Part shown: positions 41,946-61,120 of the stretch, one piece after another
Layout: each line of letters starts with the position of its first letter
Numbering within the stretch: the first letter of the stretch is position 1
Assembly (NCBI RefSeq): GCF_950295315.1
Contig: NC_080171.1
Span: forward strand, 113,528,093-113,592,092
Reading direction: 5' to 3'
DNA length: 64,000 nt
Origin: Erinaceus europaeus
Lineage: Eukaryota; Chordata; Mammalia; Eulipotyphla; Erinaceidae
Made by a program: the position numbers and the translations under genes
Notes under the pieces: model-generated
Seen by the model: the letters and a program-made list of their open reading frames with translations, nothing else
The model's database searches: none
What the model was told of the DNA's origin: nothing

Positions 41946-42549
41946 CCCAAGAGCCCTCAGCCTCAGTACCCTGTGTTCTTGCTAGAACCTTCCACACTCC
42001 CCTCAACTCTCAGTCTCCTTTTTCTGTGACTTTCTCACCCACAAGCTGCACTCCCAGTCCAATCCTGAAAAGTCAAAACAGAAACAAAATGCTGCTCCTG
42101 TTGTTCCTTCACTCTTGCCTCTTCCTATGTGGTTGGTTTTCTGGCCCCTGGGGCAGGGACATGGGCCTGACCAGGAGCCTGTGCCTGGAGGAAGGTCTAG
42201 GGAGGACGCCAAGGCAGTCAGCCAGCTGCCAGCTGGGGCAAGAGTGGGCTGCGTTGCACTCAAAGACTCACTGCTGTCCCAGCCAATGTGTCCCTCACGG
42301 GGGCTGGCATAACAAGTGCCACAGGTGAGGTGGCTCAGACAATGGCGATGCAGTTCTGTAGACTGGAGGTCCCAGCCCCAGGGTAGGTAGGTAGGTAGGT
42401 AGGTCTGATTTCTCCAGAAGCCTCTCTCCTTGCCTATAGGCCGGGCTTTTTTCTCTCCTTCTTTCTCATAAGTATAGTCAGTTAAGCTAGATTAAGGCCC
42501 AACTCAAGGTTTTAAATTTTTCCTTAATCACCTCTTTTAAAAGCCCTGT

Positions 42550-42992
42550 CTTTAGGAGTTGGGCAGTGGTACACACATCACCGTGTACCAGGACCCCGGT
42601 TCAATCCCCAGTTCCCCACCTACAGGGGAAGCTTCACAAGCAGTGAAGCAATGCTTCAGGTTTCTCTCCTCTTAATTTCTCTCTGCCCTAGAAAATAGAA
42701 AAGAAAGAGAGAGAGAAAGAAAGAAGGGAGAATGGGGGTAGGGAACGGCCGCAGGGAGTGATGGGGAATTCCTTGTGTAGGCATAAAGCCCTAGCCACCC
42801 TGGTGGCAAGCAAAACAAAACAAAACATGTCTCTATACACAGTCACATCCTGAAATCCTGGTGACTAGGATTCCAGCATAACAAAAACTACATTTTTCTA
42901 GTTGTCTAAATGAAGGGGAGTAAAGCCTCTGCCTCAAAGAACTATCGTTTCTGGGGCTTGGGGGAAGGGAGGACTGACTGTAGGTAGATGTG

Positions 42993-43044
<52 letters not shown>

Positions 43045-46000
43045 ATTGTCAGAGACAAGCCCAGGGCCTTGTACATGCAAAGCATATATTCTACCACTGA
43101 GTTACATTATGGTCTCATCTTTTCCTTTTCTTTAATTTGTTATAACGAGAGCTTCACTGATCCGGGCTGAATTTTTTTTTCCCTCCAGGGTTATTGCTGG
43201 GGCTTAGTGCCTGCACTAAGAATCCACTGCTCCAGGAGGCTATTTTTTTTCCTTTTGTTGTCCTTGTTGTTTATTGTTGTTGTTTTTATTACTGTCGTTG
43301 TTGGATAGGGAAGAGAGAAATGGAGAGAGGAGGGAAAAACAGAGAGGGAGAGAGAAAGATAGACACCTGCAGACCTGCTTCACCGCTTGTGAAGCAACCC
43401 CCTGCAGGTGGGGAGCTGGGGGCTCAAACCAGGATCCTTACGCCGGTCCTTGCACTTTGAGCCATGTGTGCTTAACCCTCTGCGCTACCGCCCGGCCCCC
43501 TCCAGGCTGAATTATTATTATTTTTTTAGTCATTTATTTATTAATTTGTTATTGGATAGAGACAGAAATTGAGAGAGAAGGGGGAGATAGAGAGGAAGAG
43601 AGACAGAGAGACGCCTGCAGACCTGCTTCACCGCCTGTGAAGCAACACCACTGCAGATGGGGAGCCAGGGGCTTGAACCAGGATCCTAACCAGTCTTTGC
43701 GCTTTGCGCCACATGAGCTTAACCCACTGCGTTACCGTATGATTCCCCTGGGCTTACTTTTTAAGATAGAGAAATTGGAGAGGAGGTATAGGAGACTACA
43801 GCATTAAAGCTTCTGCCAAGACAGTTATTCTCATGACAATCCTGTCCAGTTGAACAATTCTGCTGACACTGTAAGGACACTGTTAATAAATAGTAGAAAA
43901 TACACAATCTTTGAGACTGTTTTGCAAATCAAATCCTTGAAAAGAAACATTTTTGACAGAAGTAGATAGCATGATAGTTATGGAAAGAGACTCTCATGCC
44001 TGAGGCTCCCAAGTCCCAAGTTCAATCCCTCACACCACCATAAGCCAGAGCTGAGTAGGACTCTGATAAAAAACAAAAACAAAAACAAAGTTTCTTCAGA
44101 ATATATGAAGAAAATTTATGGACCAGGAAGGCAGCATAATGGTTCTGCAAAAGACTTTCACGTCTGAGGCTCAGAGGTTCTAGATTTAGTCCCCAGACTA
44201 CCATAAACTAGACATAAGCAGTGTTCTCTCTCTCTCTTTTCCTTCTCTCTTTTCATTTTTATTTTTCATTAAAATAAAAAATTTGGAGTAGGGCAGTAGC
44301 GCAGCAGGTTAAGCGCAGGTGGCACAAAGCGCAAGGACCTGCATGAGGATCCCGATTCTTGCCCCCGGCTCCCCACCTGCAGGGGAGTCGCTTCACAGGT
44401 GGTGAAGCAGGTCTGCAGATGTCTGTCTTTCTCTCCCCCTCTCTGTCTTCCCCTCCTCTCTCCATTTCTCTCTGTCCTATCTAACAATGATGACATCAAT
44501 AACAACAACAATAAAAAACCCAGAAAACAAGGGCAACAAAAGGGAAAATAAATAAAAAAATAAAAAATTAAATAAAACATTTATTTTAAAAAAAGAAATA
44601 TTATTACATACCCAGTATAAAAGACAAAATAATTTTAAATGTAGATATATTTGCTCAAAGTAGATGTACAAATAGGCAATCAAAATAAATAAAAGAAAAC
44701 AAAAGAAAGGAAAGAAACCCAACACGAGGACCTGTAATTCAAAAGCAGAGTCTGACACCAATTTAGAACCATAGCTATTCAAGACAAATAACGACATGTA
44801 TTGGCTAGAAGGTAGCGATGAGTGAACTTTCATGCACCATGACATAACCAACCAAGCAGTTCCTTCAATGTCCACACACAGTGTTCACATGATCAAACAA
44901 TGCTACTATTTAGTATAAAGCCATGAGAAATGAAAACATCCATCTTCTACAGAAACTTGTACACAAACGTTCATATACGACTCTCCAAGAGTCACAGTGT
45001 AAAAAACAACCAAATGAGTGAATTTAACCAATTGAATGGTTTCATACATTGGCATATATTTCCAGAATACAAAGGTTTAAACTCCAGGTAAGTCTTAACA
45101 TGGATGAGCCTGGAAAACGTCATTCTTACTGAGAGTAGACACACACAAAGGTGCACATACTGTATGATTCCAAGACCAAAACTATGTGGGGGTGGGGTGG
45201 GCAGGGGGGTTATTAAGGGTTGGAGTACTAGAAGATAATGTTTGAGGAGACAAAGATAAGTTGAGAGTGTGGGTTCTTTTTAAAGTGATAAAAATGCTTG
45301 AAAATAAATTGGGGGGAGTCGGGCGGTAGCGCAGCAGGTTAAGCGCAGGTGGCGCTAAGCACAAGGACCAGCGTAAGGATCCCAGTTCGAGCCCCCGGCT
45401 CCCCACCTGCAGGGGAGTCGCTTCACAGGTGGTGAAGCAGGTCTGCAGGTGTCTGTCTTCTCTCCCCCTCTCTGTCTTCCCCTCCTCTCTCCATTTCTCT
45501 CTGTCTTATCCAACAACAATGACATCAATAATAACTACAACAATAAAAAGGGCAACAAAAAGAATAAATAAATAAATAAATAAATTTTAGTAGTTTTTTT
45601 TAAAAAAAAAAAAGAAAAGAAATTGGGGAGAGGTTGGATGGTGGTATACCTGGTTGAGAGAACATGTTACAATGCACAAGGACCCAGGTTTGAGTCCCCA
45701 GTCCCCACCTGCAGGGGGGAAAGCTTTGCAAGTGGTGAAGCAGGGTTGCAGGTGTCTCTCTGTGTGTCTTCCCCCCCCCTCTAGAATTCTGGCTGTCTCT
45801 GTCCAGTAAATAAAGATAATAATAAATAAAAAGTTTAAGAGGAAAGTAAATCATGGCAAAGGTGAAAATTCATATATATATATTCATATTCACATATATT
45901 TGTTTTAGTGAGAGAAATACAGAGAGAGAGACCAGAGAACTGATCAACACTGGCTAATGGTGTGAGGGATTGAACCTGGAACTTTGAAGCCTAGGCTTGA

Positions 46001-46400
46001 AAGTCTTCTGCATAACCATTATATCATCTCCCCAATACCTAATTTAAAACTTTATGGAATAAAACAAGGGAAACAAAAGGGAATAAATAATGTTTAAAAA
46101 AATAAATAAAAACAGGGAGTCAGGAGGTAGCACAGCAGGTTAAGCACATGTGGCACAAAGTGCAAGGACCTTTTTCCAGCCCCGGGCTCCCCACCTGCAG
46201 GGGAGTCGCTTCACAGGCGGTGAAGCAGGTCTGTAGGTGTCTTATCTTTCTCTCCCCTTCTGTCAACCCTCCTCTCTCCATTTCTCTCTGTCCTATCCAA
46301 CATTGACGACACCAATAACAACAACTAAAAAAAAAATAAAAAAAGACAACAAGGGCAACAATGGAAAACAAATAAATAAAATAAAAAAGAAATAAAATTT
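42550..46400. mobile_element. Repeat block between PRSS47 exon 5 and right NUTM2
   Basis: Mirror of 14430-18275: 42555-42830 SINE (+), 42995-43043 (GT)n, 43165-43500 type A (-), 43530-43750 type B-like (-), 43950-44235 two type D (+), 44280-44580 type A (+), 44590-45300 old L1-like remnant, 45310-45595 type A (+), 45625-45835 type B (+), 45895-46035 type D (-), 46105-46400 type A (+). Confidence 0.8.
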
Positions 46401-46689
46401 TATGGAACAAAAAACGAACAAAATCACATAACTGGACAAAAGTGGGTGACAGGTCAGCTGGGAAAGTGTCCAAGGCAAAGTAGCAAAGGGTTGACACTCA
46501 GGCTTCTGGTGTGGGTAGTGCTCCCCAGCTGACCCAGCAGCTCTCCCTCTAGGGGGAGTGACTGTTCTCACTGTTCCCACAGACTTGTGACTCCACTATC
46601 ACTCCTCCTCCTCCTCCTCCTCTTAGACCCTTCTCAGAGAAGCAAGAATACAAAGACAGCAGGCCAGGAGCACTGCCTACAATATCATC

Positions 46690-46695
46690 TTTATT
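46690..46695 (-). terminator. NUTM2: Poly(A) signal of right NUTM2
   Basis: TTTATT on the plus strand, which is AATAAA for the leftward NUTM2 transcript, about 205 nt past its stop. Confidence 0.85.
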
Positions 46696-46898
46696 ACAGC
46701 TGAGACCCCCTGCTAACAAGGGGCTGCCCCACTCTCACCCACCCTCCTCCCTAACCTGCTCCCTCCCTCCCTCCCTCCCCACCCACACCAGGAATACACA
46801 GACCCACAGTGATGAGGGGAGCCCCGGACCTGAGAGGCAGGCCAGGCCAGTGCGGCCCAGGCTCTCCAGGGCTGGCTGAGGAGGGGCCCTGGGGCTCC

Positions 46899-53020
<6,122 letters not shown>

Positions 53021-53429
53021 CCCCGCAGGCTCAGCCAAGGACCACTGCTGCCTGGCAGCCTCCTCGATGAGCGACAGTCAAGTCCACGACCCAGAGAACA
53101 AGCTGATCAGGTCAGGCAGATAGATGCTCAGCATCCAACTGAGGTTGTGTAGTTTTGAATTTGAACTGCAGAATGCAGGAGCTCGGACATTCTGTGGTGG
53201 GGGAGGGGCACTGGCAGGTGGTCCTGGGTGGGTGTGGGGGGACATTCCATGGGGGAGGTCTCTGGCAGGTAGGCAAGAGCCAGACTTCCCTTTGAAACTA
53301 CTCAGCATCTCCACAGTGGACATGGCTTTTCCAGTCAATTTGGACTTTGTCTTTCAGTCACAGCAGAAAGGTCTCACACCTATGTTCTCTTCACTTTAAT
53401 TCTTTGTTGTTGTTCTTTCTTTTTTCTTT

Positions 53430-53705
53430 TAAATATTTATTTATTTATTCCCTTTTGTTGCCCTTGTAGTTTTTTATTGTTGTAGTTATTATTGTTTTGT
53501 CGTTGTTGTATAGGACAGAGAGAAATGCAGAGAGGAGGGGAAGACAGAGAGGGGGAAAGAAAGATAGACACCTGCAGGCCTGTTTCACCACCTATGAAAC
53601 AACTCCTCTACAGGTAGGGAGCCGGGGGATCGAACTGGGATCCTTCCGCTGGTCCTTGTGCTTTGCGCCATGTGCGCTTAACCCACTCGCTACCACCTGA
53701 CTCCT
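53430..53705 (-). mobile_element. Type A SINE present only in the right arm
   Basis: Inserted just outside the near-identical tract. The left arm at about 7375-7400 shows the empty T-rich target. Confidence 0.85.
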
Positions 53706-53994
53706 TTTTCTTTCTTTTTGTTATTATTTTTATAGGACACTTCTGTGGTTCATAGTTAAATGATGCAAATGGAACATCAGTGACGTTCCCTACTTTTACT
53801 TTTCTTCCTATCAGTCCAGTCTTGTCTGTTATGCCAGCTAGAGTTGCCTGTTCCATTTCAGCCTTTTCAGAGACATGTTATAGAACTAAAAAGCACATGC
53901 AAATCATTTTGATTTTCTAAAAATACTTTCCCCATCTTTGTAAAATTTGATATGTGTTCCAGTATACTTGGGCTTTTTAATTATTTTCTCTATT

Positions 53995-54450
53995 TCTCAC
54001 ATTTTATTTATCTATTATTGGATAGAGACAGAAAGTGAGAAAGGAAGGGGAGATAAAAAGTGAAGCTTTAGGGGCTGGGTGGTGATGCACACCAGGTTAA
54101 ACATACATAATGCAAAATACAATGATTTGGCTTCAAGCCCCTGGCTCCCCACCTACAAGGGGGTCCCTTCACAGTTGGTGTATCAGGTCTGCAGGTGACT
54201 CTCTTTCTCTCTCCCTCTATATCTCCCTCTCCTCTCTCAATTTCTCTCTGTTCTACCCAGTAAAATAGAAAATACAATGAAATTACATTAAAGTCTACCA
54301 GGAGCAGTGGATTTGTAGTCCCAGAAATAACCCTGGAGACTAAGAAAAGCAAGAATGAAGCTTTCTACCTGCAGGTGGGGAGCTGGGGTTTGAACCTGGG
54401 TCCTTGCATACTGTAATGTGCCCTTAACCAGGTGCATCATCACCTGGCCC
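53995..54450. mobile_element. Type B SINE (-) split by a type A SINE (+)
   Basis: tgaagcttt occurs on both sides (about 54061 and 54356) of the plus type A element at 54070-54350. The outer element resumes with cctgcaggtggggagc. Confidence 0.8.
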
Positions 54451-54499
54451 CATTTCAGTATATTTTCAATTTTTCTTTATACTGCTTACATGGTTGCTT

Positions 54500-54830
54500 T
54501 TTTTCCTTTTCTTTTCTTTTTTTTTTTTTGCCTGCACCACAAATCCACTGCTCCTGGAAGTCATTTTTCCCCTTTTATTGACCTTGTTTTATTGTTGTTG
54601 TGGTTATTATTATTGTTGTTGTCGTTGTTGGATAGGACAGAGAGAAATGGAGAGAGGAGGGGAAGAGAGGGGGAGAGAAAGATAGACACCTGCAGACCTG
54701 CTTCACCACTTGTGAAGCCACTCCCCTGCAGGTGGGGAGCCGAGGGCTCGAACCGGGATCCTTAGGCCGGTCCTTGTGCTTTATGCCACCTGCACTTAAC
54801 CCGCTGCGTTACTGCCCCACTCCCTGGATG
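54500..54830 (-). mobile_element. Type A SINE, right arm
   Basis: ggctcgaaccgggatcc intact. 54831-55190 is diverged unique sequence matching the left arm near 6150-6430. Confidence 0.85.
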
Positions 54831-55194
54831 CTCTTTTAATTTATGCATTCCTGATTCTCAGCCCATGAACTTCTAAAATCCCTTAAAATTCAAGGTATCA
54901 AAGAGAATAGGGACCATGGTGTATCAAAAAAAAAAAAAAAAAAACAGATTCCCAATAAAGTGAGAAATGCAGAGGAAGAATAAGTTAGTTTTTAGCATAA
55001 TTAAGTTTCATGTAATATTTGGGACAGGATCTTCTACAAATTTCTTCACTATTTATCTTTTTATCTGAAATTTACATTTAACTGGGATACTGATGTCTTC
55101 CTTTCAGGCTGTGAGTTTTCACTGAAAATGAACAAAATTTTGGTCCTTGAAAAAAAAATACTCAAAAAAGTATAGTTGCATGAACTTTTTAAAT

Positions 55195-55880
55195 TTATTT
55201 TTTAATGATAGAGAGATGACAGGAGCCAGAGTATCATTCTGGCATGTGTGATGTAAGGAACCAAACTCAGGCCCTCATGCCTGGGAGTCCAATGTGTTAT
55301 TTGCTGTGCCACCTCCTATTTCACTAAATTCACTGTTGACCCACTTATTTATTTATTTATTTGAAAGAGGAAGGGAAGAACCACTAACTTATATTAGCTA
55401 GATGAGGACACACAACAATTACTTTTATTTATTTTTTATTGATGGAAACTTTTTTATTTATTGGACGTTTAATGGTTTACAGTTAACAGTAAATGACAGT
55501 AGTTTGTACATGTGTAAAATTTCTCAGTTTTCCACATATTCAACCCCCTCTAGGTTTTTCTCCCCTGCCATCAATATTCCAGGACCTGAACCCCTCAGCA
55601 CATCCCAGAGTCTTTTACTTTGGTTCAATACAAAACTTTTACTTGTATTACCTTTACTCATTTGCTGGATAAAGACAGCCAGAAATTGAGACGGAAGGGG
55701 GATATGAGAGACAGACAGACAGAGAGAGAGGAAAGGAGGGGGAGAGAGAGAGAGACGCTTGCAGCACTGCTTCACCACCTGTAAAGCTTTCCCCCTGCAG
55801 GTGGGGCTGGGGGGCTTGAACCCGGATCCTTGCACACTGTAGCATGTGCGCTCAGCCAGGTGCACCACCACCAGTCTCCA
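55195..55880 (-). mobile_element. Type C SINE, L1 3' end, type B SINE
   Basis: 55195-55322 type C, 55440-55640 L1 3' end (tttgtacatgtgtaaaatttc), 55645-55880 type B. The L1 piece is not found at the left-arm counterpart. Confidence 0.75.
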
Positions 55881-56164
55881 GACACAATAGTTATCTCGGT
55901 TATTTCTCAGAGTCTCACTCGGGCGCTGGGAAGAGGTTGAGTCTTCTCAGAGCCATGGGTGGCAAGACTGCACTGTGGAACAACTATCCAGCTCAATTCA
56001 CCATTGTTTTTGTTCGGCCCTTTTCAAAAGGCATGTAATTCAGAGGATATGAAAACATCTTTACAGATCTGAGGATATTGTGATTCCGGTAGCCCTAGCC
56101 AAAACTCTTTCATTAGGTGGCAAATGAATGAAGTTACACGATTGTGATTTTTAAAGGTGTCTTT

Positions 56165-56490
56165 TTAACATTTATTATTTATTGTATTTATTTATTTATT
56201 GCACAGCAAAAGGAGAAATTGGGGGAGGACAGGGAGAAAGACACCTGCCAACATTGTCTCGTGGGGAGCGGGGACCCGAACCTGCGTCCTTGTGCATGGT
56301 AATGGATGTGTTTAAGTAGGTGCACCAACTGCCGGTTCACGGTTACCTTCCTTCCTTCTCTTTCCTTCTTTCTTTCTTACCAGAGCACTGCTCAGTTCTG
56401 GCTTATGGTGGTGCTGGGGATTGAACCTGGGATTTGAAGCTTCAGGAATAAAATTTTCTGCGTAACTATTATGCTATCTACCCGCACCCC
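56165..56490 (-). mobile_element. Type B and type D SINEs, right arm
   Basis: 56165-56340 type B with a shortened middle, 56375-56485 type D. Confidence 0.7.
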
Positions 56491-56549
56491 ATCATCATTT
56501 TTTTAACTTAATTTTTTTTACGATTATCATTGTTAAATCCTGGGCTCAC

Positions 56550-56552
56550 CTA

Positions 56553-56593
<41 letters not shown>

Positions 56594-56710
56594 GGAGAGG
56601 ACCCCCTGACTCACACATGCACACATACACATACACACACGCATACATACACATACACACACATGCACACATACACACACATGCACACCTACACATACAC
56701 ACACACATGC
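56550..56710 (+). repeat. (CA)n and CA-rich tract beside the CpG island
   Basis: Pure CA run at 56552-56590, then cacatgcac/cacataca variants. The left copy (4710-4770) is much shorter and lacks the pure run. Confidence 0.85.
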
Positions 56711-56714
56711 ACGC

Positions 56715-57345
56715 AGCCGCACGCACAGTGCTCGCGTAGCACAAGGAGCATCCGGGACACCATCGCCTCTTTGTTCGCCTTCTCCAAGAGGCCGCCCGGG
56801 CCTCCTTCCAGACCTGCCCCGCCCCTCCCCGCGCGGCAGCCTGCGCATGCGCACGCCCACTGAGCAGGCGGGGCGGGGCTCGCGAGCGCGAGTTCACCGC
56901 CCTCCAACGGCTCCCAGGATCCGTTGCGGTCCCCCACCGCGCGCTTCACCGCGGGAGACGTGCGCATGCGCAAGCGGTTGAGCCTCGAGGGCGGGTCCCT
57001 AACGGTGGCTCCGGCGGGGGCGGGGCGCTGATGACGACTTCCTGCTGGAGCCCCTAAAGATGGCGGCGGTGGGAGCGCGTGTTTTTCGGTTCCGGAAGTG
57101 TCTTCCGTGCCTTGTCCTGTAGCGCACAGTGCGTGTTATTTCCACCCCTGTCTGTGTGTGGAGACCCAGGACAGTGAGGGGTACACCCACATCTCACTTT
57201 GAGGGGCGTCTGCACCGGGGCCTGGGCACCCGGTGCACGTCAGCTCCGTGTCAGCTCGGGGAGGCGAGGCTGCACACACGCCTATGTCTGCGCTGGGCAG
57301 AGAGGAATGAGGACGAATTCGCAAGCGTTACCCCTTGAGCGGGAA
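56715..57345 (+). promoter_or_regulatory. CpG-island promoter, right copy, rightward
   Basis: Same island as 4085-4765 in inverted orientation and about 99% identical. NRF1-type sites lie at 56842-56853 and 56961-56972, aagatggcggc at 57057-57067 and ttccggaagtg at 57090-57100. It points rightward out of the arm into 57417-64000, which is different DNA from that downstream of the left copy. One small indel is visible near the tgatgacgact motif at about 57031. A housekeeping-type promoter of a neighbouring gene is the best reading, with NUTM2 possibly using the other direction. Confidence 0.7.
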
Positions 57346-57416
57346 GCTGCTCGCTTCATTGATTAGCTGATGAGTAAACTCGACGGAGCTCTGGAGCCCG
57401 CCCTCCTAGCTCCACT

Positions 57417-58275
57417 TGAGCAAGTAGCTACCGGAGAGTCTGCCTGTTTTAGCTTGTGCTGCTGAGTGTTTCTATTCTGTTGGCTCAGTGCTAGGACAAA
57501 TCTTACAGTCTTACTGGTCAAGTTGACTTGGAGTTATTTATACCGCAGTACTTAAATCATCTAAAAGGGACACATTTTACAGTAATTTCAAAAAGCTTCA
57601 AATATACGTGTACCTAGTGCATATTCTATTCTAATTTAGCTTTTGCCTTTTACCCCTTCCCCCGCTCAGTTTTTATTAGCAGCCTGTAGTGAATAGATTT
57701 TGTTGTTAAGAATAAGTTGTGTCCATTACTCATCAGTTAGTTGAAACTTTCTTCGGGCCACTTAGTCTTCATATTAATTATGTAGGAATGAGGGTCCGGT
57801 GTGATACTCCATTAATGGAATTATCAACATCTGCATTTACATGTGCTTTATTTATGCCAGGGAGTTTTATGAAGCCTACGTGTCCAGGATACAGCATATT
57901 CCGGTTTGATTTAAATAGTGCCTTTAGAAGTAAGTTTTGTGACTGGACATAAAAGTCATTTAATTCCTTACCACCAAAATCTTTATGTACTGTATGTTAT
58001 TTTCTTAATTACTTGTGGTTATGGGTCATATATGTGTGACAATTGGAATCCCAGTTTGTGGACATAACTAAACCCGTTTTCTGTTTTCACATTTTAATAA
58101 TGATATGAACTTCCAAGTGGCATTGCCTAGTAGCATAGCCCATCAACTCCTTGTAGTTATGAATTTGTCAAATCCCTGCCAGCTGTATAATGGGAAATTT
58201 TAGATTTGGATTCAAAAACTAATGTTGTCAGAATATAATAACTATTTTAATAGTTATAGTTTCCCTTTCTCTGGA
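57417..58275. other. Unique right flank, downstream of the CpG island
   Basis: Repeat-poor AT-rich DNA beginning right after the arm ends. If the island promoter fires rightward this is its transcribed region, but I see no convincing coding exon. Confidence 0.4.
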
Positions 58276-58279
58276 TTTT

Positions 58280-59505
58280 CTTTTTTCTTCTTTTTAATTA
58301 ATTTATTTTGGATAGAAACAAAGAGAAATTAATCGGGAGGGGGAGACGGGGAGAAAGAGACACTTCTGTAGAACTGCTTCGCATCTGGTGAAATTCTTCC
58401 CTTGCAGGTGGGCACCAGGGGCTTGAACTTGCATACTGTAATGTGTATGTTCCACCAGGTGTGCCAGCACATGGTCCGAGCCCTGATTTTCTGTGGGTGT
58501 TTCATAAGTAACCTTTCTTGTGTTTCTGCAATTAAATTAGTTGACCTCTGCATTTCTGCTATGTTGGGGTCCCTTTGTGTAAGTATAGAGAATAATCCCT
58601 GTTGTGTTACTTTATAAGCTCTTTCCCAGATCTGCTTCTTAGATACATAGCCATTGCTATTTGTCTGGTTCTGTGTGTTCATTTTGATTAGTCTTTCTTT
58701 TTTTTCAATTTCTTTTTTATTGCCACCAGGCTTATTACTGGGTCTTGGTGTGGGCACTATGAATCCACAGCTCTTACCGGCCATCTTTATTTGATAGGAC
58801 AGAGAAAAACCAAAAGGAGAGGGAGAGATAGAGAGGGGAGAGGAAAACACCTGCAGACCTACTTCACTGCGCGGATCTACTTCACTGCAGGTGGGGAGCA
58901 GGGCTTGAACCTGGGTCCTTGCACATGGTAATGTGTGCAAAGTACACTTACACCTGGCTTATTTATTTGTATTGCCCTATAGGGCACTGGGATTGGAGCC
59001 AGCACTACAAACCCACTGATCCCGGCAGCCACTTTTCCCTCTCCTCTCCTCTCCTCTCCTCTCCTCTCCTCTCCTCTCCTCTCCTCTCCTCTCCTCTCTT
59101 CTTTTCTCTTCTTTTCTACTTTGCTTGACAGGACAGAGAGAAGTTGAGAGGGGAGGGGAGATAGAGAAGGAGAAAGACACCTGCAGACCTGTTTCACCAC
59201 TTGTGAAATGTCCCTCCCACACACACAGGTAGGGGCCCTAACCTAGGCCCGCGCGCATAGTGATATGTGCACTTCACTGGGTGTGCCATGTCCAGACGCC
59301 CCCACCCAACTCCCTTTTCCGACTGTTTTTATAGAGAAAGAGAAATGGGGAAGGAGTAATGATAGGGAGAGGTAGCTAGAGAGACACCACTTCACCACTC
59401 CCGAATCCCCCCTCCCTGCAGATGAGCTCACAGACTCGAACCAGGGTTCTTGTACGTGGTGACATGTCCTCTCTACCAGGTGTGCCATTGCTGGGCCCCC
59501 ATTTT
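58280..59505 (-). mobile_element. Minus SINE cluster with (TCTCC)n
   Basis: 58290-58485, 58690-58955, 58960-59290 (split by a TCTCC run at 59039-59098) and 59320-59500, all minus. Confidence 0.75.
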
Positions 59506-59984
59506 CTTGATCCTTTATTATCTCCCAGTCTCCCATCCCTTACTTTTCTGTTCTCTCTAGGTATTATATTTGTGGCACTGAATAAATGATTATACTTTTC
59601 CTTATCACAGTGCTGTACAGTTCTAATTTTTTGTAAACTGTTACTCATCCTTGATGGCATTAAAATTAGTTTCCTATCAACTGTGGGACTAGCACAAGGA
59701 CTGTGACTGTGACTTTGAAGTATCTCTTCTTATCCTAAGGAGTTTCTGAAGCCTGAAGACAAAGCTGTATAGCTTATTTGTGGTTCCTTATGCCAGCAGT
59801 TTGCAACATAGTAAAGGGGCTGCTGGCCTTGGTGCATGGCATTTTCATAGCAAACTGTTTGTTCATTTTGTTGATAAGAGTCCTCTGCAGTCACCAACTC
59901 AGCAGTTTCCCTGAGTGAGGAGTCTCAGATGAGCAGTAGGACAGGAGGTTTTTTCTTCAGTTCATATCTGGTAGAAGAATTATG
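59506..59984. other. No feature recognised
   Basis: Unique sequence without a convincing open frame, promoter or RNA gene. Confidence 0.4.
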
Positions 59985-61120
59985 AGGGCTGAGTGGTGGT
60001 GCACCTGGTTGGGCACAATGTTGCAATGTGAAAGGACCTGGGTTTGAGCCCCCAGTCTCCACCTGTAAGGGGAAAGCTTTGCAAAGTGGTGAAGCAGTGT
60101 TGTAGGTGTCTCTCTGCCTCTCTCCCTCTCTGTCACCTCCTTCCCTCTTGATTTCTGACTGTCTCTACCCAATAAATAAAGATGTAAAATTTTTTTAAAT
60201 TACGTGTCTAGTCTTATGCACATACCCTACGTTTATTAACTGTTTCTTACTGAGAACAAAACTTGAGAGTGGATGAGATCAGCACCCAGAGAAATCTGAG
60301 GCTCTTTCCAGGTTTGAACTCTGCTCTGAATAATCTCACTAACAAATCTCTTTTAATTGCTTCATAACAATGACTGCTTTCAGTCAGCAGACGTAAAGGG
60401 AAATAAAGGCATTAAGTGTGGGCTGGGGAGAGAGCATCATAATGGTTATACATTGAGGCTCTGAAATCCCAGGTTCAACCTGCAACACTGCTATAAGCCA
60501 GAGCTGAGCTGTGCTGGTGTTATATATATATATAGTCTACCCCTTGTTGTGTATTTTCAGTTACTTCTGAATTGTGCCACATAGCCATGATATTATTAAA
60601 AATAATGATTTGGGGGTCAGGCAGTGGAACACCCAGTTGAGCAGACACATTACAAGGTGCAAGAACCTGGGTTCCAGCCCCCCACTCCCCATCTGCAGGG
60701 GAGACACTTGACGAGCAATGAAGCAGGTCTGCAAATGTCTGTCTTTCTCTCTGCCTATCATCCCCTCCCCTCTTGGTTTCTCTTTGTCCTATCAAATAAA
60801 ATAGAAGAAGAAAGGAAGGAAGGAAGGAAAGAAAGAAAAGGGAAAAGGCCACTGGGAGCAGTGGATTTCTAGAGCCAACACTGAGTCTCAGCAATAACCC
60901 TGGTGACCAAAAAAGCCTGTGTACACAGATATATAGACAAACACAGTCTATAGTGAGTTGGTACAGGTTGTTATGCTCTTGTCAGTATATGCATTTGTGG
61001 CTTAGCATGGGTAGATAGCATAATGGGTATGAAAACAGACTAATATTTGAAGCTCCAAAGTCCCATGTTCAATTCCCCTACACCACCATAAAAAATATAT
61101 ATATTAAAAAAAAAAAAAAA
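59985..61120 (+). mobile_element. Plus-strand SINEs of right flank
   Basis: 59985-60195 type B, 60420-60520 type D with (TA)n, 60610-60915 type A/B hybrid, 61005-61120 type D with A-run. 60200-60418 is unique. Confidence 0.75.

Noticed and set aside
41714..42328. 204-codon open frame over PRSS47 exon 5 and its 3' flank, also at 18501-19115 minus
   Set aside because: It is an alternative frame of the real exon. It is kept in both arms only because the arms are identical there. No known protein is recognised.
54554..54830. Many Cys/Arg-rich or Leu/Val-rich open frames of 60-130 codons throughout
   Set aside because: They are translations of type A SINEs, seen dozens of times in both orientations.
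57060..57122. Short ATG frame starting MAAVGARVF in the CpG island
   Set aside because: Stops after about 20 codons without a splice donor that would extend it. The ATG is part of the YY1-type motif.
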